From contig NC_088300.1 of the NCBI RefSeq assembly GCF_032854445.1, forward strand, positions 1,056,001-1,120,000: DNA of 64,000 bases, written 5' to 3'. Below the pieces are notes generated by a model. That model saw only the letters and a program-made list of their open reading frames with translations, had not been told where the DNA came from and did no database searches. A program made the position numbers and the translations under genes. The number at the start of each line of letters is the position of its first letter. Position 1 is the stretch's first letter. Below, one piece after another: positions 25,745-36,033 of this stretch. The stretch is from Liolophura sinensis. Taxonomy: Eukaryota > Mollusca > Polyplacophora > Chitonida > Chitonidae.

Positions 25745-26895
25745 TATGATATCTTTATGTGCTTCCTCATTTCGTACAAGCACGGTTGATGGTATCTTCA
25801 TGTGCTTCCTCATTTCGTACAAACATGGTTTATGAATATCTTCATGTGCTTCTTCATTTCGTACAATCATGGTTTATGATACTTCATGTGCTTTCTCATT
25901 TCGTACAAATATGGTTTATGAATGTCTTCATGTTCTTCCTCATTTCGTACAAACATGGTTCATGATACTTCATGTGCTTCCTCATTTCGTACAAACATGG
26001 TTTATGATAATTCATGTGGCTCCTCATTTCGTACAAACATGGTTTATGATACTTCATGTGCTTCCTCATTTCGTACAAACATGGTTTATGAATATCTTCA
26101 TGTGCTTCCTCATTTCGTACAAACATGGTTTATGATACTTCATGTGCTTCCTCATTTCGTACAAACATGGTTTATGAATATCTTCATGTGCTTCCTCATT
26201 TCGTACAAACATGGTTTATGATACTTCATGTGCTTCCTCATTTCGTACAAACATGGTTTATGATACTTCATGTGCTTCCTCATTTCGTACAAACATGGTT
26301 TATGAATATCTTCATGTGCTTCCTCATTTCGTACAAACATGGTTTATGATACTTCATGTGCTTCCTCATTTCGTACAAACATGGTTTATGAATATCTTCA
26401 TGTGCTTCCTCATTTCGTACAAACATGGTTTATGATACTTCATGTGCTTCCTCATTTCGTACAAACATGGTTTATGAATATCTTCATGTGCTTCCTCATT
26501 TCGTAAAAACATGGTTTATGATACTTCATGTGCTTCCTCATTTCGTACAAACATGGTTTATGATACTTCATGTTGTTCCTCATTTCGTACAAACATGGTT
26601 CATGATACTTCATGTGGTTCCTCATTTCGTACAAACATGCTTTATGATGTCTTCATGTGCTTCCTCATTTCGTACAAACTTGGTTCATGATATTTTTATG
26701 TGGTTCCTCATTTCGCTCAAACACGGTTTATGATATCTTCACGTGCTTCCTCATATCGTACAAATGCGGTTTATGATATCTTCATGTGCTTCCTCATTTC
26801 GTACAAATACGGTTTATGATATCTTCCTGTGGTTGCTCGTTTCGTACAAACTTGGTTCATGGCATCTTCATGTGCTTCCTCATTTCGTAGAAACG
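25745..26895. repeat. 43/46-bp alternating minisatellite, ~26 copies
   Basis: Units contain CTTCCTCATTTCGTACAAAC and ATGGTTTATGA. Two junction types, GAATATCTTC (long) and GATACTTC (short), alternate over much of 26.04-26.52 kb, giving an ~89-bp dimeric order. Array-derived open frames on both strands are artefacts. Confidence 0.95.
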
Positions 26896-28235
26896 TGGTG
26901 CATTGTTGGCCAAGGTGATTTGAGTTAGACACAAGTTTGACACGAACTAATTGCATGGTATATATTATAAAGTGATCGGAGTGATTAGTTTCCGTGTTAA
27001 TGTAATGGAGAAGAGACAGTTGAATCGTCCTGTGGTTTGTGGAATCATAGAAATATTTCATATAGCGTGGGATTAGATTACAGAGCACAGAGTGTAGGCC
27101 CTAATCGTCGACATTTCGGAGTTGTTGTGTGTGTGGTGAAACGAGATGAAAGGCTGGCAAATCAAAATTCACGGCAGTCTCTTTTCGGTTATTCAATGAA
27201 AACGTTTACTATCGTATTGAGGGAGGATTCGACGTTCGCATTTTCTGTATAGTGTAACATACAGTACAAACACGCCGGGTGAATTGAGAGCTAGATTTAT
27301 GTAAGGTAAACATTATTTGAACTGGCGTGAATGACAACTGCAAAACTCTCTAACCCAGCACATGACATGCCAAACACATTTGAGAACAGTCACAGTTAAC
27401 ACATTGAGCTTGAGGTATGGCCTAACTCCCACTTACCTTTTTGTTATTTTGACAATGAAGGAAAAATAGTGCTTTCAAGAGAGATCTCAATATGTGGTCA
27501 AAGGGAAATCACTCAAGGGATTTTTTTCAAAACATCGGCATCAACAGCACCTTTCAGAGTCCAGTGAATGGCAGTTACGTCACCACCTTCACCAAAAACA
27601 GGGTGAAGTTAATATGTAAATTAAAACCGGGACCCAGGGAAAATATCTATCGTTCTTAGAGAAGTCAGTAAGCATGGCGTCAAAATCGTGTGCGGCTCGC
27701 CTAACTTAAAACACATATAATCCATAATGACCGGGTGTTTATAGTGGTTGTGGAGTTTATGTGTACTCATGTCAGCTATATCCTCCTAATCATTGGCTTT
27801 AGGACTATGTTACACTGATAACAGTAACACTATGTTACACTGATAACAGTAACACTATGTTACACTGATAACAGTAACACTACAAATATATGGATCACAA
27901 CTTCACTGAAGGAACAAAAGCTGTGATCCATACATTTATGTTATCCAACTCAACTTCTAAATGTCATTGAAAGTCACTAATAACAGTTTCGTGTTACATT
28001 CTACAAAATAATTAAGACCTACAGCATAGGGAGAAAAACCAGAGCAGCGACGACAGTGTGATAGCTGGCACATGGTTACAAGTAACCGGTGAAATGCGGC
28101 CTCTTGTCAGTTTACTTCAGTCAGGGTTTTATTGTAACTGCTCATGTAAATGCCTAAATAGTAGCAATTTATACGCTCCGAGTACCATAACTCAGGCAGT
28201 TAAAACATTGCTGTGTTGATATGTAACCATTCGCG
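26896..28235. other. Mostly unique non-coding DNA
   Basis: No supported gene. At about 27806-27880 a 25-bp unit (CACTATGTTACACTGATAAC...) is repeated three times. Confidence 0.45.
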
Positions 28236-28237
28236 AG

Positions 28238-28830
28238 TATGAGGTGTCATGTCTTGTGTCAGTATACTGTTACTTTGTGAGGTGTTATGTCTGGTGTTAA
28301 TATACTGTGACTGTGTGGGGTGTCATGTCTGGTGTCAGTATACTGTGACTGTGTGGTGTCATGTCTGTGTAGGTAAACTCTGACTGTGGGGGGTGTTGTG
28401 TCTGGTGTCGGTAAACTCTGACTGTGTGGTTTATCACGTCTGGTGTCAGTACACTCTGACTGTGTGGGTGTCATTTTTTGGTATCAGTATACTGTGACTG
28501 TGTGAGGTGTCATGTCTGGTGTCAGTTTACTGTGACTGTGTGGGTGTCATGTCTGGTGTCAGTTTACTCTGACTATGTGGGCGTCATGTCCGGTATCAGT
28601 ATACTGTGACTGTGTGGGGTGTCATGTCTGGTGTTAGTATACTGTGACTGTGTGGTGTCATGTCTGTGTCGGTAAACTCTGATTGTGTGTGGTGTCATGT
28701 CTGGTGTCAGTATACTGTGACTGTGTGGGGTGTCATGTCTGTGTCAGTGTATTGTGACTGTGTGGGGTGTCGTGTCTGGTGTCTTATCTCTGATTGTGTG
28801 GGGTGTGCTAAATGTCTGGTGTCTGTTTTG
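28238..28830. repeat. 37-bp minisatellite, ~16 copies
   Basis: Units of about 37 bp containing GGTGTCATGTCTGGTGTCAG and TACTGTGACTGTGTG, with several shortened copies. Confidence 0.92.
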
Positions 28831-30240
28831 TGGCCTGTCAATGAGGAAGACAAATAAAGATGTTGACAATGATACCGTAGTCATGCTAAAACGAGTTCTG
28901 GTCGTGACATGACTGAAATGATATGAAAGGGAATGCAAACCATTAGTAAACAAAGTATAATTTGCTTTCACTTTTATTCGCTTTGTCCTTTTTTGTTACT
29001 CTAAAAATAGATATCCTACGAACACTACGTGCCTCTTCCTTGTTAGGTTTACTCTGAATAATGCGATGCTACTTCTACGCTCCTCAGCAGCCAAATTCAG
29101 TGTTTGGTTATAGTTCAACAACTATCAAACCTTTCTTACACCTGTCAAACCTTAGAACTAGTGTTGTCAATAGTATTTCATTAATGGTATATTTTCCTGA
29201 TATATTATGTATTTATTGAACCGTAGATGTCAACAAGACATATTGGTTTCAGCGTGGGCTATCCTAAGGTGTAATACGTACATGTTACAAGAATGTTCAT
29301 TGTGACAGAGCACATACTGGCCCATATGTGTAAAAACGCCGGGTCTCTAATTCAATCTCACGTCAAAAGGAGAAATGCCCGTGTATGCATGTTGTTAAAA
29401 TGTCGCCCCTTGACCCTGCATCCAACCAGGAAGAAAAATTAACCTTTAAACTGAAGTGGGTTATATCTGTGTTAGTGCAATCTGAACTGTGTACAGTTAA
29501 CTTTTACACTCCTGGCGTAGCTATAGGATACATTACACGAGGAATCGCCACGTTCGAAGTTAGCGGGTTGGGCAGGTTAACAGATAGAAGAGTCCTAAGT
29601 GGATGAGGCAGAATTTCGGATTTCTCATCTGTGAGTATGTGTTACAGTATCAAGTTAGCCCGGCTGTCTCCCTCTACCCAGGTGCTAAAAGTGGCGTAGT
29701 CAAGCCAGTGCACCATATAACACATATAAGCCAGTTTGTGCGTCCATGTGTTAAGTGATGGGGAGGTTTGCACGGAGTGAATGTGGGCATTACGATCCTC
29801 AGGATTCAGTCTGTAATCTACTGACTGTTGAATTGCATCATCAATACTAGGTGAACAATCACATATTAGCTTGACTCCATCAGGTCTGGTGCAGACTGTT
29901 CACGTTCTAATTACATGTACAGCGGCGCATGTCAATCTGCTGCGTGTAATTTTCAATCATATCGATGCTGCAATTTGAGTATAGGTGCATTTAACAGTAG
30001 AAATCCCCGGAGTCAGTTGTCTTGAAGACGAACGTATTTTCCTGATGTGTCAGACAATCTCAAAACTACAGTTATGTCGCAACTCCAACAGTTCATCGTA
30101 GGTCATAGGCATCACTATCGGCTGAGAGCGAGTCACTAGATAACTGAGCTAACGAGGGCTCCCTGTCAAGTTAATAATCTCACAGCTTTAATTTCCTAAA
30201 ACTTTCACCTCTGTAGACTGGTGAGAGAATGCGTAACTAA
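28831..30240. other. Unique non-coding DNA
   Basis: No gene, RNA or tandem repeat recognised. The open frame at 29385-29606 lacks any recognisable feature. Confidence 0.4.
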
Positions 30241-30244
30241 TATC

Positions 30245-31440
30245 GTATCACAGCAAGTACCGGTGTAGGCTGATCAGGCATGCTCCTCTAGCCTACCAAA
30301 ACAAGCGCCAGTGTAGGCTGATTAGGGATGCTCCTCTAGCTTATCACATCAAGCACCAGTGTAGACTGATAAGTGACGCTTCTCTAGTTTACCACAGCAA
30401 GCGCAAGTGTAGACTGGCAAGGGATGCTCCTCTAGCTTACCACAACAAGCTCCAGTGTATACTGATTAGGGATGCTCCTCTAGCTTACCACAGCAAGCAC
30501 CAGTGTAGGCTTATTAGGGATGCTCCTCTAGCCTACCAAAACAAGCACTAGTGTAGACTGATTAGGGATGCTCCTCTAGCTTACCACAGCAAGCACTAGT
30601 GTATACTGATTAGGGATGCTCCTCTAGCTTACCACATCAAGCACCAGTGTAGGCTTATTAGGGATGTTCCTCTAGCTTACCACAGCAAGCACCAGTGTGG
30701 GCTGATTAGGGATGCTCCTCTAGCTTACCACAGCAAGCACCAGTGTAGGCTGATTAGGGATGCTCGTCTAGCTTACCACATCAAGCACTAGTGTAGACTG
30801 ATTAGGGATGCTCCTCTAGCTTACCACAACAAGCACCAGTGTAGGCTGATTAGGGATGCTCCTCTAGCTTACCACAGCAAGCACCAGTGTAGGCTGATTA
30901 GGGATGCTCGTCTAGCTTACCACATCAAGCATCAGTGTAGACTGATAAGGGATGTTCCTCTAGCTTACCAAAACAAGCACCAGTGTAGACTGATTAGGGA
31001 TGCTCCTCTAGCTTACCACAACAAGCGCCAGTGTAGACTGATTAGGGATGCTCGTCTATCTTACCACAGCAAGCACCAGTGTAGACTGATAAGGGATGTT
31101 CCTCTAGCTTACCAAAACAAGCACCAGTGTAGACTGATTAGGGATGCTCGTCTAGCTTACCACATCAAGCACCAGTGTAGGCTGATTCGGGATGCTCGTC
31201 TAGCTTACCACATCAAGCATCAGTGTAGACTGATTAGGGATGTTCCTCTAGCTTACCACAACAAGCGCCAGTGTAGACTGATTAGGGATGCTCCTCTAGC
31301 TTACCACAACAAGCGCCAGTGTAGACTGATAAGTAAGGCTCCTCTGGCTTACCACAGCAAGAACCAGTGTAGGCTGATAAGAGATGCTCCTAGCACCAGT
31401 GTAGACTAATACGGGATGTTTTTCTAGCTTACCACAGCAA
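30245..31440. repeat. 48-bp minisatellite, ~25 copies
   Basis: Units of 48 bp containing GATTAGGGATGCTCCTCTAG and CAAGCACCAGTGTAGACT. The rightmost two units are the most decayed. Confidence 0.95.
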
Positions 31441-32080
31441 GCACCAAATTGTTTCCAGTTTAAAAGACGCCAAACCAGTATTTGAAACACTGTTTCAGAG
31501 AGCTTTAATGGGTCTCTACAATATGAAAGACGCCGCCCAAACTTCGCGAGCAATGTAGATTTAAACTTGCCAAAGATGGGAAAACCGGTCAGATTATGAA
31601 GTATATGATGGACAAACACACATTACACATGGGGACAAACGATATCCAAAACGAAACGGGTGGAAACACATAAATAGGTTTAGAATATAATGATAAAATG
31701 ATCACTCGCCTTAACATACCAGGTCCTTTAACCCATTAACGGGGGGAAACGTTTTTAGGGCTTGTATGGTGCATATCCGCTTCAAAATGTGATTACATTA
31801 CCGAGATTACTTTATGCATTTCGTTGAATAGAGAAATAGCGACAGGATGTAGAGGATGTCTCTGGTACATAGATTATCAGTTGTGTAGCGTAATGCACAA
31901 AACCACAATCCATTCTGTAGTGTAGAAAGTCACTCAGCGCGACTGAGATACTTATTTAGTTGTTATTTGACATGGAACCCCTTCACGGACTACGAATTTG
32001 AACTTTGATATGGAATTCATGCCTGGAATATTCATTGTCTGCCCGGCATCATTGAAAACTGATGACCGCTTCTCTCTTGT
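31441..32080. other. Unique non-coding DNA
   Basis: No exon identified. CCCTTCACGGACTACGAAT near 31978 resembles CCCTTTACGGACTACGAAT near 32191 inside the candidate small ORF, a short dispersed similarity. Confidence 0.35.
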
Positions 32081-32317
32081 GTGTTACCGGCTTTATTTCT
32101 TATTTGTATAATTTCTTACATACCTTTGTCCTCGGGAGTTAGTGTTAAACGTTGTTCTGGAGATGGATCTTGTGATTATCGACTTGGAACGCCCTTTACG
32201 GACTACGAATGGTATATGAATGTCGGACTTGACGCTTATATGAATATTGTTAGTGATTGTCGTTTAAGACGGAGAAACCTTTCGGAACAGTGCTATTCTA
32301 AAAGAAGAAAGTTTTAG
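32081..32317 (+). CDS. Possible small secreted-type protein or exon
   Basis: An open frame of 78 codons whose first third is strongly hydrophobic (LPALFLICIISYIPL) and whose remainder is polar with four cysteines and basic runs (RLRRR, KRRKF), ending in TAG. No in-frame ATG exists: the frame opens with GTG at 32081 after a stop at 32063. It would need an upstream exon or a frame change from the ATG at 32062, which itself opens a short hydrophobic frame. I do not recognise a family. No AATAAA is seen just downstream. It may be chance or a decayed gene. Confidence 0.18.
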   Translation: MLPALFLICIISYIPLSSGVSVKRCSGDGSCDYRLGTPFTDYEWYMNVGLDAYMNIVSDCRLRRRNLSEQCYSKRRKF

Positions 32318-33058
32318 AAAAGTACTATTACTCGTACTTTCTCCATTACTTAAATGATAAATGAAGTGAACATTTGATATAAATTGTACTATTTTATGCA
32401 GTGAATTTGGAGTATATATATCTACAAGACTGAAAACTTTATTGTCGTCCTTTATGTAACACGTTCATGGAGCTATAACCGTTTGCTTTATACAGGCGGC
32501 CCCAGTTAAATTGTGTCGGATATCTGCGTGTATGTTTCTTGGATCTTTGAACACATACTAACTGAACAGGACAGCATCGAGGTAGAACATGTTATGCCAT
32601 TTGCATGGCAAATGTAATGGTTTACATGAGTGTCTTATGCAAAGTTTGTGTAGCCCAATGAGAGACAGCTTTATAAGACCCAGTCCACATAGCACTGAGC
32701 CTATTCCACCACGCAATGCGGATTTTGGTGTCTCTGTACACTAAGTTCTCCGTTGTACCGTACTTTCCAGAATAAGAATGTACACTATCTGTAGCTTCCT
32801 TAAAAAGAAACAACAGTTTGATAATATGGTGACGTCATAACTGTAGTTTAATTATTGATATAACGTCGCCATAGAACAAAACGGACATAGAATAAAACAA
32901 GACGAACTCACCGTAGAAATGAATAGACATAGCTAACACGGACAACCTGATTGTATAAAGACGGGATATTTTCCTGTATATAGACAGTAGGTCTTGTTGT
33001 AAAGACATAAACCGGTTTCTCTGTGTCAAGTCGCAAAGACGTACTGAAGAGACATGAG

Positions 33059-33109
<51 letters not shown>

Positions 33110-33736
33110 GCCAGTAATTGTGTACACAGGTGCAGCTTTACGGTATACATGCCCTCATAACAGGGTGAATAACGTGACTATGGCAATTTGAAGCACACCG
33201 TATATTTCACATGGCCTGGATTTCAGGTCATACAGCTACGTATTCAACCACACCTATTCCATGCAGGCTAAATAGTTAATATGTGGAACATGAACTTCGT
33301 GTGCCTGTTGTGCGGAGAGCGTCAAATTCCGTCTGGTTGTAGATAAAAACCAGTTACAGAAAATTTCATATATAGCGACACAGGGAAGAACTACGCAAAA
33401 CATGTTTGTATGATTAACGAACCTTACACCATGTTATTATCTGTTATGTGGCTCGCACGTCTTCTGTGCAGTCAAACAGGAAGTGACTCTCAATGGGATA
33501 TGTTTAGAAACTTGTATGCAAAAGAAAGGAAGTTACTATAATACAACGTCGCTTGAGGAAACTTACATGTGAAGTAAAATCTCACAGACATTGCCTATGA
33601 CAGGTTTTTGTCAGGTAGTTTTCTTCTTTACACATTTTAGTTTAATGATTTTTTTAAGCAAATCGTCTCTGACGACATGTATCAAGGCGTCTGTGTACCT
33701 GGAATTGTACAGCATTTTAAACTCTGCGTCGTTTTC
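32318..33736. other. Unique DNA upstream of the scaffold gene
   Basis: Probably promoter and 5' untranslated region of the gene starting at 33744, but I see no definite TATA box or initiator. It contains a CA/TA microsatellite at 33060. Confidence 0.35.
33060..33110. repeat. (CA)n-(TA)n microsatellite
   Basis: About 17 CA dinucleotides followed by about six TA dinucleotides. Confidence 0.95.
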
Positions 33737-33743
33737 AGAAAAA

Positions 33744-33783
33744 ATGGCGGCGCCTCCTAGACCACCGAGACTGAAGCCAGATG
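33744..33783 (+). CDS. Scaffold gene exon 1 (start codon, proline-rich)
   Basis: Encodes MAAPPRPPRLKPD plus one base. The ATG is in a good context (AAAATGG) and the exon ends at G|GTGAGT. PPRPPR fits the class II SH3 ligand pattern PxxPxR. The frame remains open upstream and a TTTTCAG sits at 33732-33738, from which five extra bases would also be phase 1; so this could alternatively be an internal exon preceded by others, or a 5' UTR intron may end there. Confidence 0.6.
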
Positions 33784-33975
33784 GTGAGTACTCACAAACT
33801 ATAACCAAAACCAACAAAAGACGCCAAACGTTTACCCACAAACTATAACCAAAACCAACAGGAGACACCAGGCGGTGAGTACTCACTAACTATAACTGAA
33901 ACCAACAAAAGACACCGGACGGTGAGTACCCACTAACCAAAAATAACAAGAGACGCCAGACGGTCAGTACTTACA
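33784..33975. repeat. 47-bp repeat seeded at the exon 1 donor
   Basis: About four diverged units beginning GGTGAGTACTCAC and containing CTATAACCAAAACCAACA. The first unit begins with the exon 1 splice donor itself, and later units carry near copies of it (about 33872 and 33919), so alternative donors are present in the intron. Confidence 0.75.
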
Positions 33976-33997
33976 AACTATAACCAAAAGTAAGAGA

Positions 33998-34315
33998 GTG
34001 AGTGAGTGAGTGCTTAGGGTTTATCGTCGTACTCAACAATTTTTCAGTCATATGACGACGAAGGAAACCTTAGGGTGTATGTAATGTAGCAGGACGGATT
34101 TCCACCGCTCTTTTATCTAGTGCTGTTTCACTGAGACGACTTACCGAAGGCAAGTAAGCCGCCCGCCCGAGCCATTATACTGATACGGGTCAACCAGTCT
34201 TTGCACTATCCCCTTCATACTGAACGCCAAGCAAGGAAGTTACAACTTCCTCTTTTAAAGTCTTAGGTGTGACTCGACCCAGGATTGATCCTGGATCTAC
34301 CGCTCCAGAAGCGGA
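33998..34315 (-). mobile_element. 5'-truncated CACT-tailed SINE with 12-bp TSD
   Basis: Minus orientation. Contains AGTCATATGACGACGA, GGACGGATTTCCACCGCTC and AGGATTGATCCTGGATC; the A-box part of the head is missing. AAAAGTAAGAGA flanks it at 33986-33997 and 34316-34327. Intronic. Confidence 0.88.
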
Positions 34316-34470
34316 AAAAGTAAGAGACGCTATCTCTCTAGTAAACACGTGGGAAATCAAAATCATAAGAAATGAGGGAAATGCCTTACATCATACCGCA
34401 ATGGCATGTTTAAATTGATATGTTTAAGCTCGTTTCGAAGAAGTGTCAAATTTACATTTTAAAAAAGGAA

Positions 34471-34572
34471 GTATTTATGTATGTAGGGTTTTCAACATTA
34501 TGGCGGGAGGAAACCGGGCAGAGCACGGAGGAAACCCACGACCATCCGCAGGTTGCTGTGACCTTCCTGCTA
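34471..34572 (-). mobile_element. Meta-SINE-like fragment
   Basis: CAACATTATGGCGGGAGGAA and CCCACGACCATCCGCAGG match the body of the copies at 11382 and 36485, minus orientation. Head and tail are lost. Lies in intron 1. Confidence 0.7.
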
Positions 34573-35492
34573 TATATCCGAGATAAATAACACACCGCTA
34601 GTAAACAATAAAGTGGTCTTACAAACATAAATTTTTGTATCTATCAAACAGCTCTTTTCCTGGGAAAAATAAGGGTCACATTTCAAAACAGGGTCAAGTC
34701 TGACTGTGTGTCTTGTTCTGCTGGTGTACTTTTCCTTACGCTTACTGGAGACGATTGGTATGAACTATAAATTCGTTAAGCATGCATGCCCTTCCACTTC
34801 CGTGATCGTAAATCCCTCAACTGTACAGCTCAGCTCGTTACAGTCCCCTCCCCCCATTACACGTCATGTTCACCATCAGAAGTAATGCACAGCAAGACCG
34901 AAAAAGTCATTCGAGTCGATCGCTTTTGTCAATTTTGAAGGCTGTTTCAGATTTGATTACCGTTTCAGATACCGAAGAGAATTGATATCGTTCTCTATAT
35001 ATTGAAATAGTCATCGCTTATATACTGACCAACATCGCCATATTTACAATGCGTACAAACATATACCCGAAGAATAAAAAAATTCATTCGGCAATATATT
35101 CAAAGATGCCTATTCCTGTCTGCTGTTAACAATTTCACTTGGATCCGCTTTTGATTATTCTGAACATGCCGAAAAGACCTTCAATTTTTGATTATCGTTT
35201 GGAATGCTCGTTTTCAAGACAGAAACGCAGAGAGCCGCGAAGACGATACAACCCATACCCGATGGCATTATGCCAAACCTGAAAAGTCACGTGATCAACC
35301 ACCAAAGTTATTCGTCTCTCGTTTGGCGGCTAACAAGAATGGCGAGTGACTACTGATGCGACTTAGCTGTTTCTGTTTGGGTGCCCTTCCCATGAAACAT
35401 CCCCCATCCCGCACATCCACATTGACTGTCATTTTACTTCACAGTATATGTGTATTACGTACTTGTTCTAGTGGTTGTTTTTGTTTTATTAG
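34573..35492. other. Intron 1, unique part
   Basis: Unique AT-rich intron sequence up to the acceptor TTTTATTAG at 35492. No further exon recognised. Confidence 0.4.
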
Positions 35493-35567
35493 ACAAAAGA
35501 GGCCCCAAGCCCGGTACTAATGTTGCTCTGAATGCACACAAGTTGCCTGTAAATAGGTCTGAAACAG
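35493..35567 (+). CDS. Scaffold gene exon 2
   Basis: 75 nt, phase 1-1, between TTTATTAG and G|GTAAGT. Encodes DKRGPKPGTNVALNAHKLPV and a short NRSET end, a basic, proline-containing linker without tyrosine. The fit in frame to exon 1 and to the next exon supports it. Confidence 0.62.
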
Positions 35568-35624
35568 GTAAGTCTAAATACGATTTAATCCGAATTGCTC
35601 TTACTGCAGTCATTTTGACAAAGA

Positions 35625-36033
35625 CCCTGACATTTTCATTTGCTTTATCTTTCTGTGTAAGTATAGCACCCTGTGAATATTTAACGCTAGTACAGCGCTA
35701 ACGGAAATAGCGCGACGATTGCGTGGTGTGAAGGATGACGCCATGATACCGCTAATGGAAACAGTTCAGGGTGTATGTAATCTAGCAGGACGGATTTCCA
35801 CCGCTCTTTTATCTAGTGCTGTTTCACTGAGACGACTTACCGAAGGCAGGTAAGCCGCCCGCCCGAGCCATTATACTGATACGGGTCAACCAGTCTTTGC
35901 ACTATCCCCTTCATGCTGAACGCCAAGCAAGGAAGTTACAACTTCCCCTTTTAAAGTCTTAGGTGAGACCCTGACATTTTCAATTGCTTTATCTTTCTGT
36001 GTAAGTATAGCACCCTGTGAATATTAACGCTAG
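35625..36033. repeat. 64-bp direct duplication around a SINE fragment
   Basis: CTGACATTTTCATTTGCTTT...CACCCTGTGAATATT occurs at 35626-35690 and again at about 35969-36032. Between them lie the first 52-bp minisatellite-like unit and a CACT-tailed SINE fragment (35766-35968, minus). This is a duplicated block at the left edge of the 52-bp array. Confidence 0.75.
35766..35968 (-). mobile_element. CACT-tailed SINE body fragment
   Basis: Contains GGACGGATTTCCACCGCTC, ACTGATACGGGTCAACCAG and AGGAAGTTACAACTTCC, minus orientation. Both the tail and the tRNA head are missing. Confidence 0.82.

Noticed and set aside
25759-26733. Overlapping open frames on both strands in the TTTCGTACAAAC array
   Set aside because: Array artefact; every frame overlaps another and no unique sequence is included.
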